64,000 nt of DNA, taken from Planococcus ruber (GTDB taxonomy: Bacteria > Bacillota > Bacilli > Bacillales_A > Planococcaceae). Shown here in pieces: positions 34,559-43,791 of this stretch. The notes beneath the pieces were generated by a model that made no database searches, had not been told where the DNA came from, and saw nothing but the letters and a program-made list of their open reading frames with translations. A program made the translations under genes and the position numbers. Every line of letters starts with the position of its first letter. Within the stretch, counting starts at the first letter, position 1. The DNA is taken from the NCBI RefSeq assembly GCF_022819085.1, contig NZ_JALHAG010000004.1, forward strand, positions 1-64,000. The letters are read 5' to 3'.

Positions 34559-34693
34559 CCTGCGCTTTTCATGTCCAGGCGCAAGCACCCAGCCTCTCGA
34601 ATCGCTTCAGTCTTATCTAAAATGGCAAAAACCGCCATTTCCGATAAGCCTTCCAGCGCTTTTCGCGGCTTAGCGGGTGCTTGCGCTTTTCCG
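34559..34693. repeat. Palindromic intergenic element, locus 2
   Basis: One full unit, same orientation as locus 1, ending at the stop codon of the ytzE-like gene. Outer arms GCGCAAGCACCC (34579-34590) and GGGTGCTTGCGC (34675-34686) pair perfectly. An inner hairpin pairs CTTATC...AATGGC with GCCATT...GATAAG (34643-34648). The inner stem sequence differs from locus 1 but still pairs. Confidence 0.83.
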
Positions 34694-34915
34694 TCAGGAA
34701 GTCATCTTCACCTTTTTATGCGTCGTTGTCCATTTGCCGCGAGTTGGACTCGTCACCAAATCGTTGAAGGCTAACACATTCAAATCTCTTTGAATGGTGC
34801 GAGGAGTGATGCCGAATTCATCGACAAGATCTTGCGTAGTTACAGTTCCGTTGTCACGGATGTACTTATACATATCTTTAATTCGAATGAGCATACGATC
34901 AGTTGTAGGTTTCAT
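34694..34915 (-). CDS. ytzE: Small DeoR-type HTH regulator (YtzE-like)
   Basis: 73 residues consisting almost only of a winged-helix DNA-binding domain: DNGTVTTQDLVDEFGITPRTIQRDLNVLAFNDLV. It lacks the sugar-phosphate sensor domain of full DeoR proteins, as does B. subtilis YtzE, which it resembles to the C-terminal KWTTT..KKVK. Starts at ATG 34915 behind AAGGAG; upstream in-frame starts exist without a ribosome site. Target genes unknown. Confidence 0.85.
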   Translation of the reverse strand: MKPTTDRMLIRIKDMYKYIRDNGTVTTQDLVDEFGITPRTIQRDLNVLAFNDLVTSPTRGKWTTTHKKVKMTS

Positions 34916-34971
34916 GTAAGAGAACCACTCCTTCATCTTTTTTCCCATAGGCAAAGACTAGCGGACGAATT

Positions 34972-34988
34972 GTTGAGGTATACTCAAC
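34972..34988. promoter_or_regulatory. Inverted repeat upstream of the ytzE-like regulator
   Basis: GTTGAG-GTATA-CTCAAC, a perfect six-base inverted repeat 57 bases before the regulator start. A possible operator, for example for autoregulation. The rest of 34955-35215 is A/T-rich with no recognisable gene. Confidence 0.35.
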
Positions 34989-35215
34989 GGTTTTGAAATA
35001 AATGCCAAAGACAGCCCCTTTTCTTAATAAATATGCCAAATCTATTATCTGACAATTTGATTATATCGAAAAAGTAATAGAATATCCATAATTATTACCG
35101 ATTTCACACAATCTTAATATATGAAATCAGGATTTTTCAGGAGATTTTCAGGATCTTCCTTCAAAAAAATCTAAAAAGGTGTACAATAGCTTTAATCAAA
35201 AAAGGGGAGTGAATT

Positions 35216-36589
35216 ATGGACTGGCTACAAGAAGCGGAAAAACGAAGAGAAAGCATAATTACCGAATTGCGGCAATTGCTCGCGATTCCGAGTGTGCTGA
35301 GTGAAGAGACAGCACCAGATGCCCCTTTTGGCAAGGAAGTTAAACGAGCGCTCGACTGGTTTTTAGCGAAAGGCGAGGAAAAGGGCTTTGAAGCGAAAAA
35401 TGTGGCGGATGTTGCCGGACACCTGGAAATCGGCACGGGCGAAGAACTGCTTGGGATTTTAGGGCATGTCGATGTGGTTCCTGTTGGCGATGGCTGGACA
35501 AAAGAGCCTTTTGGCGGTGAAATTGAAAATGGCAAATTATATGGCAGAGGCGCCATCGATGATAAAGGTCCGACAATTGCTGCTTGGGCCGCTTTAAATA
35601 TCGTCAAAGAAGCCGGCTTTGAATTTTCAAAGCGGGTTCGCTTAATTATCGGAACAGATGAAGAAAGCGGCTTCCGCTGCGTCGACCGCTATTTTGAAAC
35701 TGAAGAAATGCCGACGATTGCGTTTGCACCGGATGCAGATTTTCCAATCATCAATGCAGAAAAAGGAATTGCCGGCCTTCGTCTTTCCAAAAACATTTGG
35801 GAGATGCCGGATGAATTGATTTCTTTCGTTTCAGGCAAACGCACGAACATGGTGCCGGACTTGGCTGAAGCGGTTGTCGAAGGCGGCCTTTCCGATTGGC
35901 AGCAAGCCTTTGAAACGTTCTGCACTAAACACTCCGTTTCAGGGTCGGCTGAAAAACAAGGTGAAGGCGTCAAATTGCTCCTTTCTGGAAAGTCAGCCCA
36001 TGCGATGGAGCCGGACCACGGAGTAAATGCTGGAATTCTCCTGGCACTGTTTTTAAAAGATCATTTAACTGGAGATGGCCAGGAATTCACCGAATTCATT
36101 TCTGCTAATTTTTATCAGGACTCTCGCGGGCGTAATTTAGGTCTGGCATTCCGTGATGACATTTCTGGAGACACGACGTTCAACGCCGGAATTTTCCGTT
36201 TTGAACGAAATGAAACAGCGACTGTAGAAATCAGCATGCGCTATTCGATCACTTACCCGTTCGAAGAGCAAGTGAAGAAAGTGGGGCTGCTCGGATACGA
36301 ATTGACGGTTGAATCCAATTCCCCTCCACATCATGTTGATGAAAACGATCCGTTCATCAAGACGCTGCAGCAAGCCTATGAACGGCAAACCGGCGAAAAA
36401 GCTGATCTTTTAGCGATCGGCGGCGGCACTTATGCGCGCGTTCTAGACAAAGGCGTAGCTTTCGGGATGCTGTTCCCAGGTGAACAAGATGTTGCCCATC
36501 AAGCGGATGAATTTGTCGATATCGACAATTTGATTAAAGCGACTGCGATTTACGCAGAAGCCATCTATGAATTAGCTTGCAAAAAATAA
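35216..36589 (+). CDS. pepV: Dipeptidase PepV
   Basis: Zinc dipeptidase of family M20A, cytoplasmic. 457 residues, normal length. Metal and catalytic residues are in LGHVDVVPVGDGW (His, Asp) and GRGAIDDKGP (Asp), EESGFR (Glu) and the late DVAHQADEF (His). ATG follows GGGGAGTG. Followed after 30 bases by dat, so the two are probably one transcript; cleavage products including D-amino acids could feed the aminotransferase, an inference from adjacency. Confidence 0.94.
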   Translation: MDWLQEAEKRRESIITELRQLLAIPSVLSEETAPDAPFGKEVKRALDWFLAKGEEKGFEAKNVADVAGHLEIGTGEELLGILGHVDVVPVGDGWTKEPFGGEIENGKLYGRGAIDDKGPTIAAWAALNIVKEAGFEFSKRVRLIIGTDEESGFRCVDRYFETEEMPTIAFAPDADFPIINAEKGIAGLRLSKNIWEMPDELISFVSGKRTNMVPDLAEAVVEGGLSDWQQAFETFCTKHSVSGSAEKQGEGVKLLLSGKSAHAMEPDHGVNAGILLALFLKDHLTGDGQEFTEFISANFYQDSRGRNLGLAFRDDISGDTTFNAGIFRFERNETATVEISMRYSITYPFEEQVKKVGLLGYELTVESNSPPHHVDENDPFIKTLQQAYERQTGEKADLLAIGGGTYARVLDKGVAFGMLFPGEQDVAHQADEFVDIDNLIKATAIYAEAIYELACKK

Positions 36590-36619
36590 GAAATGAAATT
36601 GAGAAAAGAGGGACTGCTG

Positions 36620-37468
36620 ATGGATTGGATATTGCATAATGATGAATTTATTCGTGAAGAGGAATTGAACATTTCAAAAGAAGACCGGGGTTATCAATTC
36701 GGCGACGGGATCTACGAAGTGATCCGTGTGTATGAAGGCAATCTATTTACGGCGGAAGAGCATATCGACCGCTTCTATGAAAGTGCGGAAAAGATTAAGG
36801 TCATCATTCCTTACACAAAAGACGTCTTCCATAAATTGATGTACGATTTGGTGGAAATGAATGAAATCGAAAATGGGCAGGTGTATGTGCAGCTTACACG
36901 CGGAGCGTATACGCGCCAGCACCAATTCCCATCCGATACGGCGCCTGTGCTCATTGCCTATCCGAAAAAGCTGGAGCGTCCGCTTGAATTGATGGAAACG
37001 GGTGTCCATGCGAAATTTATCGAAGATGTCCGCTGGCTGCGCTGCGATATCAAGAGCCTGAACTTGCTTGGAAATATCCTGGCGAAACAAGAAGCGTACG
37101 AAGCAGGTTGTTTTGAAGCCATTCTTCACCGCGGCGAAGTCGTCACAGAAGGGTCTTCTTCCAATATGTACGGTTTGAAAAACGGAGTGCTGTATACGCA
37201 TCCGGCAACGAACTTAATTTTAAACGGCATCACCCGCCGCGTAATTTTAAACTTATGTGCAGATCTTGGCATCGAAGTCCAAGAGCTTGCCTTCACGAAA
37301 ACGCAAGCGCTTGAAATGGATGAGTTCTTCATGTCTTCAACGACGACTGAGGTTATGCCGATTGTCCAGATCGATGGGCAGCAAATCGGAGAGGGCGTTC
37401 CTGGAGAACTTACCCGCAAATTGCAGGAAGCTTTTGAAGCAAACCTTAAATTGACCGTAAAATCTTAA
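36620..37468 (+). CDS. dat: D-amino-acid transaminase
   Basis: PLP enzyme of fold type IV, making D-glutamate or D-alanine for the cell wall. 282 residues. Landmarks: YQFGDGIYEVIRVYEG, TRGAYTRQHQFP, the PLP lysine in WLRCDIKSLNLLGN, and EGSSSNMYGLKNG. ATG 36620 lies six bases after AGAGGGA; an ATG nine codons upstream has no ribosome site. Terminator at 37472. Confidence 0.94.
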   Translation: MDWILHNDEFIREEELNISKEDRGYQFGDGIYEVIRVYEGNLFTAEEHIDRFYESAEKIKVIIPYTKDVFHKLMYDLVEMNEIENGQVYVQLTRGAYTRQHQFPSDTAPVLIAYPKKLERPLELMETGVHAKFIEDVRWLRCDIKSLNLLGNILAKQEAYEAGCFEAILHRGEVVTEGSSSNMYGLKNGVLYTHPATNLILNGITRRVILNLCADLGIEVQELAFTKTQALEMDEFFMSSTTTEVMPIVQIDGQQIGEGVPGELTRKLQEAFEANLKLTVKS

Positions 37469-37471
37469 TAA

Positions 37472-37503
37472 AGTGGCCGGCAAAAGCCGGCCGCTATTTT
37501 TTT
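37472..37503 (+). terminator. Terminator of dat
   Basis: GGCCGGC-AAAA-GCCGGCC with flanking pairs, then seven Ts after CTA. Confidence 0.9.
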
Positions 37504-37542
37504 GTTCTGCTGCAAATGGTAGACTGAAGAGAGGTGAAGCTG

Positions 37543-38082
37543 ATGGAAGCCCATTATTTTATTGGAATCAAAATTCCTGCTTTTGCTGCAGCTGCTTTGG
37601 AGCAGGCCAGAAGTTCTTGGGGGATGGATCGCCACAAACGCTACACGGCACCAGAAGATATGCATTTGACTCTCTTGTTTATTGGCAACGTTCCACACGA
37701 AGAAATTGCACAAGCAGCGGAGGCTTTAAAAGAAATCGATGCTGCCGCTTTTGAGTTGACGATGAACGGCATCAGCTTTTTCGGGAACCCGGGAACGCCG
37801 CGCATCGTTTATGCAGCTGTGGAGGAAAGCGAAGCGCTCCGAAAACTGCAGGCGAACGTAAAAGAAAAAATCTTGAAATTTCAGATGAATCCGGATTTAA
37901 AGCCATTCGTGCCCCATATTACGCTAGCGGCGAAATGGAAAGGCGGTCCGCCTATCGAACCGGATTGGCAGCTTGAACCGCTCACTTTTCCAGTAGACAG
38001 CTTTGCGATTTTCCGCATCGCTCCTGGACACAAACCGAAATATATTGAGGAATATACCTATCATTTGAAAGAAGGCGTGTAA
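37543..38082 (+). CDS. thpR: RNA 2',3'-cyclic phosphodiesterase ThpR (YtlP-like)
   Basis: 179 residues of the 2H phosphoesterase superfamily. Both histidine motifs are present, HLTL in the first half and HITL later (HxTx). Acts on RNA with 2',3'-cyclic phosphate ends; the ligase activity named in the older family title is weak. GAGGTG at 37531-37536 is the ribosome site for ATG 37543, so the GTG within it is not the start. Confidence 0.91.
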   Translation: MEAHYFIGIKIPAFAAAALEQARSSWGMDRHKRYTAPEDMHLTLLFIGNVPHEEIAQAAEALKEIDAAAFELTMNGISFFGNPGTPRIVYAAVEESEALRKLQANVKEKILKFQMNPDLKPFVPHITLAAKWKGGPPIEPDWQLEPLTFPVDSFAIFRIAPGHKPKYIEEYTYHLKEGV

Positions 38083-38101
38083 GGCGCCGGGATGAGGCCA
38101 T

Positions 38102-39013
38102 ATGAAAACATTATTTATCATCAATCCAGCAGCCGGGAACGGCAATGCCATGAAAAAGTGGAGAACGTTTAAAAAAACACTGGATTTTCCTTTTGAAGCG
38201 AAAATCACGGAGTACGCGGGCCATGCCATTCGAATCGTGAAGTCATTGCAGCAATCGGAAGATTCCTATCTGGTGATTGGTTTTGGCGGAGACGGCACGC
38301 AGCGGGAAATCACTATTGGTGCAGCAGGAGCAAAAAATCTTGTGGTGGGCTCGGTAGCGGCAGGGTCTGGCAATGATTTTGGGAGAGGGTTCCAATCATT
38401 TAAAGACGGTCCAGCAATTTCAGATTTTTTAAAGTCGCCGAAAAGTTCTGTTGAAGATCTGGGCGAATTCAGCAATGGGGAAATGCATCAATTCGTCAGC
38501 AGCAGCGGCATTGGGTTTGATGCGGAAATCTGTGAGGTCGTCAACCGCTCCCGGTTGAAAAAGTATTTAAACCGGATCAGTGCCGGCAAACTCGTTTATT
38601 TGATGTATGTTGTGCTAACGTTGATCCGTTTTCAGAAATTCGATTTAACGGTCCACCTTAATGGAGAGGAAAAAGAATTCAGGGACGTTTGGTTTGCGAC
38701 CATCCATAATCAGCCGTATTTTGGCGGCGGCATGAAAATTTCTCCCCATTCAAAAACAGATGACGGCTTGCTTGAATTAACGGTGGTCCATGGAATTTCG
38801 CGCTTGAAACTGCTGCTGGTCTTTGGTACGGTTTTTAGCGGAACCCATACACGTTTTAAGGAAGTGGCCCAGTTCAGCGCTAAAGAAATTTTTGCTGCGA
38901 CGCCGCATCATTCGGTCCACCGGCATGTCGATGGAGACGCGATTGCCAAGACCGATTTGGCGGAAACAGTGACGTATGCTGTGAGCGCTTCAAAATGGCA
39001 GGTTATCCAGTAA
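38102..39013 (+). CDS. ytlR: Diacylglycerol/sphingosine kinase-like protein (YtlR-like)
   Basis: 303 residues. Catalytic-domain signatures INPAAGNG and [11 protein letters not shown], then [10 protein letters not shown], place it in the DAGK catalytic family (DgkB/YegS relatives). Probably a soluble lipid kinase; the lipid is unknown. Lies between thpR and trmB in one likely transcript, as in B. subtilis. Confidence 0.9.
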   Translation: MKTLFIINPAAGNGNAMKKWRTFKKTLDFPFEAKITEYAGHAIRIVKSLQQSEDSYLVIGFGGDGTQREITIGAAGAKNLVVGSVAAGSGNDFGRGFQSFKDGPAISDFLKSPKSSVEDLGEFSNGEMHQFVSSSGIGFDAEICEVVNRSRLKKYLNRISAGKLVYLMYVVLTLIRFQKFDLTVHLNGEEKEFRDVWFATIHNQPYFGGGMKISPHSKTDDGLLELTVVHGISRLKLLLVFGTVFSGTHTRFKEVAQFSAKEIFAATPHHSVHRHVDGDAIAKTDLAETVTYAVSASKWQVIQ

Positions 39014-39071
39014 TAAGGAGAACGAAGGCAAGTTGCCTGTTTATCATTATAAGAAAGAAAGAGGATGCAAA

Positions 39072-39722
39072 ATGAGAGCACGCTATAAACCATGGGCAGC
39101 GGATTTAATCGAATCGCACCCGGAAATCGTTATTCCAGATCCAACTTTATTAAAAGGAAAATGGCAGCAAGAATTTGGCAACGACCAGCCGCTTCATATT
39201 GAAGCCGGCACCGGAAAAGGACGCTTCATCGTCGGAATGGCAAAAGCGAACCCGGAAATCAATTACATCGGGATCGAATTGTTCGACAGTGTCATTGTTA
39301 CGGCGCTTGAGTCCGTATTGGAAAGTCCGGAAGGCGTACCGAATCTTCGGCTGCTGCGCGTCGATGCGAAAAATCTGGCAGATTACTTCGAAAAAGCGGA
39401 AGTGGATCGCCTGTATCTGAACTTTTCCGATCCTTGGCCAAAAACGCGCCATGCAAAACGCCGATTGACGCATGAATCTTTTTTGAAGATTTATCAATCA
39501 ATTTTGCCGGCTGATGGCGAAATCCATTTTAAAACAGACAACCGCGGCCTGTTCGAGTATTCACTGGTAAGCATTTCAGAATACGGGATGCTGTTGAAAA
39601 ACGTTTCCCTTGATCTTCATGCTAACGAGCCGGAATGGAACATCATGACGGAATACGAAGAGAAGTTCTCTAAAAAAGGCCAGCCGATTTACCGGATGGA
39701 AGCGCAGTTTCAAGCAAATTAA
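39072..39722 (+). CDS. trmB: tRNA (guanine46-N7)-methyltransferase TrmB
   Basis: 216 residues. SAM motif [14 protein letters not shown], acidic IGIELFDSV, and the TrmB signature [16 protein letters not shown]. Methylates G46 in the variable loop of several tRNAs. Starts at ATG 39072 after AAAGAGGATG; the earlier in-frame start would add 13 atypical residues. Confidence 0.95.
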   Translation: MRARYKPWAADLIESHPEIVIPDPTLLKGKWQQEFGNDQPLHIEAGTGKGRFIVGMAKANPEINYIGIELFDSVIVTALESVLESPEGVPNLRLLRVDAKNLADYFEKAEVDRLYLNFSDPWPKTRHAKRRLTHESFLKIYQSILPADGEIHFKTDNRGLFEYSLVSISEYGMLLKNVSLDLHANEPEWNIMTEYEEKFSKKGQPIYRMEAQFQAN

Positions 39723-39741
39723 TTCACAAGGGGGATTTACA

Positions 39742-40593
39742 GTGGAGAAATTTCAATTTCACGATATGGCATTAACATGGTTGGACGGAGGCACAACTTG
39801 GCTGGACGGCGGCACAATGTTTGGGGTGGTGCCGAAAGTGGTCTGGTCAAAACGCTACCCGGTCAATGAAGGCAATCAAATTGAATTGCCGACCCATCCG
39901 ATTCTAGTTCAATATAAAGGGCACAATGTCCTCATTGACAGCGGACTCGGTTCTGGAAAATTGACCGATCGCCAAAAACGCAATTTAGGGGTTTCTTCAG
40001 AGTCTCAGATCGAAGAAAACTTGAAAGAAATCGGTTTAACTTTAAAAGACATCGATACGGTCATCATGACGCATTTGCACGGCGACCATGCTGCCGGGCT
40101 TACGAAATTGCAGGGGGATCAGTACGTACCGGTTTTTCCGAATGCGACTATCCATGTTTCTGCAGTCGAATGGGAAGAAATGCAGCATCCGAATATCCGT
40201 TCCAAAAATACATATTGGAAAGAGAATTGGGAGCCGATCGTCCGCCAAGTGGAAACATTTGAAGGGGAAAAGACCTTGTTCGATGCCTTTACGATGATCC
40301 ATACCGGGGGCCATTCTAACGGCCACAGCGTTGTGAAAATGGAAAGCGGCGGGGAAACGATTTTGCATATGGGAGATATTATGCCCACGCATGCCCATCA
40401 GAATCCGCTATGGGTCCTCGCCTATGACGACTACCCAATGGATTCGATTTTTGCGAAAGAAAAGCTGATGAAAGAAGCGTTGGAAAAAGGCTATTATTTC
40501 TCCTTCTACCACGACGCCTATTTCCGCATTTTAAAATGGAGCAGCGACGGCAAAGAAATCGTCGAATCTGTTGCCTATAAACAGAAGCCATAA
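39742..40593 (+). CDS. ytnP: Metallo-beta-lactamase-fold lactonase YtnP-like
   Basis: 283 residues, the same length as and strongly similar to B. subtilis YtnP, a quorum-quenching lactonase. Metal motif [11 protein letters not shown], then [31 protein letters not shown] and a late FYHDAYFR. The GTG start at 39742 is six bases after GGGGGA. Residues about 11-24 contain TWLDGGT twice (DNA period 21, 39775 and 39796); because total length equals the homologue this is not an insertion. Confidence 0.9.
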   Translation: MEKFQFHDMALTWLDGGTTWLDGGTMFGVVPKVVWSKRYPVNEGNQIELPTHPILVQYKGHNVLIDSGLGSGKLTDRQKRNLGVSSESQIEENLKEIGLTLKDIDTVIMTHLHGDHAAGLTKLQGDQYVPVFPNATIHVSAVEWEEMQHPNIRSKNTYWKENWEPIVRQVETFEGEKTLFDAFTMIHTGGHSNGHSVVKMESGGETILHMGDIMPTHAHQNPLWVLAYDDYPMDSIFAKEKLMKEALEKGYYFSFYHDAYFRILKWSSDGKEIVESVAYKQKP

Positions 40594-40595
40594 AA

Positions 40596-40634
40596 AGAGG
40601 AGTTGTCCCAAAAGCAATTTGGGACAACTCCTTT
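40596..40634. terminator. Shared terminator of ytnP and the ytzB-like gene
   Basis: GGAGTTGTCCCAAA and TTTGGGACAACTCC around AGCAA, with A- and T-rich flanks; the genes converge. Confidence 0.92.
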
Positions 40635-40646
40635 ACTCATTTATAT

Positions 40647-40961
40647 TTAAACTTTTGTAACTTCAAGAACTGCGCCTGTGTACGCATCTGCAAGGAATTC
40701 GAATTGCTCAAGTTCATCCTGGCTGTGGCGCGTAATGCCGCCTTTATAAACGTCTGTCGTAATCGCATGCTGTTTGTATGGCTCGGTTTTCATGAAAATC
40801 CACGAGCCGTCAATCGGACCTTCTTCTTTAAATGCTGCTTTCACACTGCTTAATACATCGTCTGCAGGATAGAGCTTTTCTTTGCGGTCATACACTTCTT
40901 TGATGATGAAAGTGGCTGCTACACCTGTAACAAAGCCGATCAATAAATCACGATTCTTCAC
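40647..40961 (-). CDS. ytzB: Small membrane-anchored PepSY-like protein (YtzB-like)
   Basis: 104 residues: an N-terminal hydrophobic segment LLIGFVTGVAATFII, then a soluble part resembling a single PepSY domain (DVLSSVKAAFKEEGPIDGSWI... ending DAYTGAVLEVTKV). PepSY domains often restrain peptidases, and the next gene encodes an aminopeptidase, but it is divergent and a functional link is not shown. GTG start, six bases after GGAGGG. Confidence 0.82.
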   Translation of the reverse strand: MKNRDLLIGFVTGVAATFIIKEVYDRKEKLYPADDVLSSVKAAFKEEGPIDGSWIFMKTEPYKQHAITTDVYKGGITRHSQDELEQFEFLADAYTGAVLEVTKV

Positions 40962-40989
40962 TGAAATCCCTCCTATACGTACTGTTTAA

Positions 40990-41000
40990 ATTGTACCATA
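40990..41000 (-). promoter_or_regulatory. Extended -10 promoter of the ytzB-like gene
   Basis: On the minus strand TATGG then TACAAT (40990-40995): a TGN-TACAAT extended -10. No good -35 is visible. Confidence 0.45.
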
Positions 41001-41131
41001 GAAGTTTTCGATGCGAAATTAAAAGGGAATGCGGAGAAGAATTCTTTCGGAAAACGAAATGTAAGGCTGGAAATAAACTGATAAAAGAACTAAACTAGAT
41101 AAAGGCAAGTTATTTAGGAGGAATTAGACGC

Positions 41132-42205
41132 ATGAATACTGAGACAAAAGAGTTATTTAAAACCTTAACAGAACTTCCGGGAGCGCCTGGAAACGAGCAT
41201 GCGGTCAGAAAATTCATGAGGCAGGAACTTGGAAAGTATTCTGATGAATTGATTCAGGACAACCTTGGAAGTGTTTTTGGCGTTAAGCATGGCAACGAAG
41301 ATTCGCCAAGAATTATGGTGGCAGGCCATATGGATGAAGTTGGGTTCATGGTCACGCAAATTACCGACAACGGCATGATTCGCTTTCAGCCTTTAGGCGG
41401 CTGGTGGAATCAAGTGATGCTTGCGACACGTGTAGAAATTATTGCAGGCGATCGGATCATTCCTGGTGTCATCGGGTCGATTCCGCCGCATCTACTCAGC
41501 GATGAATTGCGCAGCAAACCGATGGAAATCAAGAATATGCTGATTGATATAGGAGCTGACGATCGGGAAGATGCGTTGTCGTTCGGCATTCGCCCTGGAC
41601 AGCAAATCGTTCCTTACAGCCCATTCACGCCGATGGCCAATGACAAGAAAATCATGGCCAAAGCGTGGGATAACCGCTATGGCTGCGGACTAGCCATCGA
41701 ACTGTTGAAAGAATTAAAAGATGAAAAGCTGCCGAACCAATTATTTTCTGGCGCTACTGTAATGGAGGAAGTCGGCCTTCGAGGTGCTCAAACGGCTGCG
41801 ACGATGATCAAACCGGATCTTTTCTTTGCACTGGATGCTAGCCCGGCAAACGATGCCAACGGCAACAAAAACGAATTTGGCCAGCTCGGTAAAGGCACGC
41901 TCCTGCGCATCACAGATAAGAGCATGGTCACGCATCGCGGCATGCGGGAATTTATCCTGGATATGGCAGAGACCCATAACATTCCTTATCAATACTTTGT
42001 CTCTCAAGGCGGTACCGATGCCGGAAGAGTCCATTTAACAAACGAAGGGGTGCCGAGCTCGGTCATCGGCATTTGCTCGCGATACATCCACACATCGGCT
42101 TCGATCATCCATACAGACGATTATGCAGCAGCAAAAGAGCTGTTGGTGAAACTTGTAAAGGCAGCCGATCAGACGACGGTGGATACCATCAAACAAAACG
42201 CTTAA
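41132..42205 (+). CDS. ytoP: M42 family aminopeptidase (YtoP-like)
   Basis: 357 residues, dizinc peptidase forming large cytoplasmic assemblies. Ligand motifs in order: [10 protein letters not shown] (His), [10 protein letters not shown] (Asp), VMEEVGLRG (Glu-Glu), FALDASP (Asp) and the final [10 protein letters not shown] (His). Family members include glutamyl aminopeptidases and deblocking peptidases. AGGAGG before the ATG. Confidence 0.94.
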   Translation: MNTETKELFKTLTELPGAPGNEHAVRKFMRQELGKYSDELIQDNLGSVFGVKHGNEDSPRIMVAGHMDEVGFMVTQITDNGMIRFQPLGGWWNQVMLATRVEIIAGDRIIPGVIGSIPPHLLSDELRSKPMEIKNMLIDIGADDREDALSFGIRPGQQIVPYSPFTPMANDKKIMAKAWDNRYGCGLAIELLKELKDEKLPNQLFSGATVMEEVGLRGAQTAATMIKPDLFFALDASPANDANGNKNEFGQLGKGTLLRITDKSMVTHRGMREFILDMAETHNIPYQYFVSQGGTDAGRVHLTNEGVPSSVIGICSRYIHTSASIIHTDDYAAAKELLVKLVKAADQTTVDTIKQNA

Positions 42206-42232
42206 AAAGTGCCTTCGGGCGCTTTTTTTTGA
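42205..42232 (+). terminator. Terminator of ytoP
   Basis: AAAGTGCC-TTCG-GGCGCTTT hairpin with a stable UUCG tetraloop and eight Ts. Confidence 0.9.
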
Positions 42233-42263
42233 ATTGATCTCAAAATAGAAAGGGAGAAGCAGG

Positions 42264-42785
42264 ATGAAAAAGTTAACTGTGGCAGTCGCTTCGAAAAATC
42301 CGGCAAAGATCGATGCAGTCTCGGCTGTTTTGGAAAAGTTGCAACTAGGAGCCGAAATTGTGCCGGTGGATGCTGGATCCGGCGTCTCCGCCCAGCCCTT
42401 TTCATTGGAAGAAACACGCCAAGGAGCTGTAAATCGGGCCCAGACAGCCCTCCTCGGAAAATACGATCTGGCATTCGGGCTTGAAGGCGGCGTATATGTA
42501 TTAGAAGAGTCGCTTTACTTGTGCAATTGGGGAGCCCTGGCAACAAAAGAAGGGCGCATCTATACTGCTGCGGGAGCACAGCTGCCGTTGCCGGAGCGGA
42601 TTTCTGAACAGCTGCGCGCCGGGCGGGAACTGGGTCCGGTGATGGATGAATATGCCGGAGAAATCGGCATCCGCCATCATAAAGGGGCGATCGGCATTTT
42701 AACGTCAGGGCTCGTCAAACGGAATGAAATGTTTGAGCACATTGTCGAACTGCTGGCTGGCCAATTCCTGAAAGACAGCGATTAA
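42264..42785 (+). CDS. DUF84 inosine/xanthosine triphosphatase-like protein
   Basis: 173 residues related to E. coli YjjX and archaeal NTPases. ASKNPAKIDAV at the start, QPFSLEETRQGAVNRA, and FGLEGGV with acidic metal ligands. Expected to hydrolyse ITP/XTP or related abnormal nucleotides. GGGAGAAGCAGG before the ATG. Same direction as the following lipoprotein and YtpP genes. Confidence 0.86.
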   Translation: MKKLTVAVASKNPAKIDAVSAVLEKLQLGAEIVPVDAGSGVSAQPFSLEETRQGAVNRAQTALLGKYDLAFGLEGGVYVLEESLYLCNWGALATKEGRIYTAAGAQLPLPERISEQLRAGRELGPVMDEYAGEIGIRHHKGAIGILTSGLVKRNEMFEHIVELLAGQFLKDSD

Positions 42786-42848
42786 GTTGCATGTCCCTTA
42801 AAACACCTTTAAAATAAGGGTTAGTTACGAAGTTAGGGAGGAATTTGT

Positions 42849-43364
42849 GTGCCTCGTAGGAAATTGGGATTGGCAGTGATAGCCGCTGCATTTTTACTTG
42901 CCGGATGCGTTGCGACGCCGGAAGAACGAGTGGCGAATGGAATGGAATCAGTTGAATTGGCATTTGAACAGCAGCCGGAAAATACGAACGAACAGACAGA
43001 CCATGTGGAGTTCTATCTGCCGGGAGGCTACACAGTCGAAGAACCTTCTGATGAAAACAATATTATTATCACAAAGGGCAGCGATTCCTTTGTGTTGTTC
43101 GTCAATCCGAATGAATCAGCAGACAGCCGGTTGTTCTACGACCTTCAAAAAGCTAATCCGGAGCAGGAGTGGATAGCGGATGAAACTTTCGAAGAAAATG
43201 GGCGTTTTGGATTTGCAACCGTTCGGAATATTGCAGAAGACCGCTATGAATTGGTGGTCAGTGCCGGAGGCGTCAAAATGACGACCATTTCCGAAGAAAG
43301 CAAAATTGACGGCAATCTGGAATGGATGATGAAGACGGTCCGTTCAATCGACAGCGAAGAATAG
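42849..43364 (+). CDS. Lipoprotein of unknown function
   Basis: 171 residues. Signal with lipobox LLAGC (Cys20), then an acidic surface domain (YLPGGYTVEEPSDENN...) without a known motif. GTG start at 42849, seven bases after GGAGG. Sits between the NTPase and YtpP genes with short gaps, so probably in the ytp transcript. Unrecognised beyond being a surface lipoprotein. Confidence 0.82.
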   Translation: MPRRKLGLAVIAAAFLLAGCVATPEERVANGMESVELAFEQQPENTNEQTDHVEFYLPGGYTVEEPSDENNIIITKGSDSFVLFVNPNESADSRLFYDLQKANPEQEWIADETFEENGRFGFATVRNIAEDRYELVVSAGGVKMTTISEESKIDGNLEWMMKTVRSIDSEE

Positions 43365-43372
43365 GAGTTTAG

Positions 43373-43693
43373 ATGATGAGAAAATTAGCGAACGTTGAAG
43401 AATTCAATACACTGGCAGCTACAGAATCTGTTGTATTCATGTTCACTGCCGGATGGTGCCCGGACTGCCGCGTCATCGATCCGATTATGCCGGATGTGGA
43501 AGCGAAATTCAGCGGCTATACCTTTGTATCAGTAGACCGTGATGAGTTCATCGACTTGTGCATCGAAAAGGATATTTACGGCATTCCAAGTTTCCTCGCT
43601 TATAAAGACGGGTCAGAAGTTGGCCGGTTTGTCAGCAAAGACCGCAAAACGCAAGACGAAATCGAATCATTTATCACGAATTTATCTGCTTAA
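43373..43693 (+). CDS. ytpP: Thioredoxin-like protein YtpP
   Basis: 106 residues with a thioredoxin fold, active site WCPDC in AGWCPDCRVIDP and cis-proline region YGIPSFLAY. The CPDC pair differs from the CGPC of TrxA, so its partner is likely different. ATG 43373 or 43376 (better spaced from AGGAG). Confidence 0.92.
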   Translation: MMRKLANVEEFNTLAATESVVFMFTAGWCPDCRVIDPIMPDVEAKFSGYTFVSVDRDEFIDLCIEKDIYGIPSFLAYKDGSEVGRFVSKDRKTQDEIESFITNLSA

Positions 43694-43735
43694 AGCATTG
43701 GTTTCATTAAAGCAGAGGCGGCGGGATAAAAAAAT

Positions 43736-43767
43736 GACGGTTCGCCATTTATGGCAGAACCGTTTAT
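43736..43767 (+). terminator. Possible weak terminator between ytpP and ytpQ
   Basis: ACGGTTC-G-CCAT and ATGG-CA-GAACCGT form an imperfect hairpin followed by TTATTTAT. It may only attenuate read-through. Confidence 0.4.
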
Positions 43768-43791
43768 TTATGAAAGAAGGGAAGCAAACCG

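Noticed and set aside
39775-39816. Recent duplication inserted in the YtnP N-terminus
   Set aside because: TWLDGGT occurs twice, but the protein has the same length as B. subtilis YtnP, which has a similar degenerate pair, so nothing was inserted.
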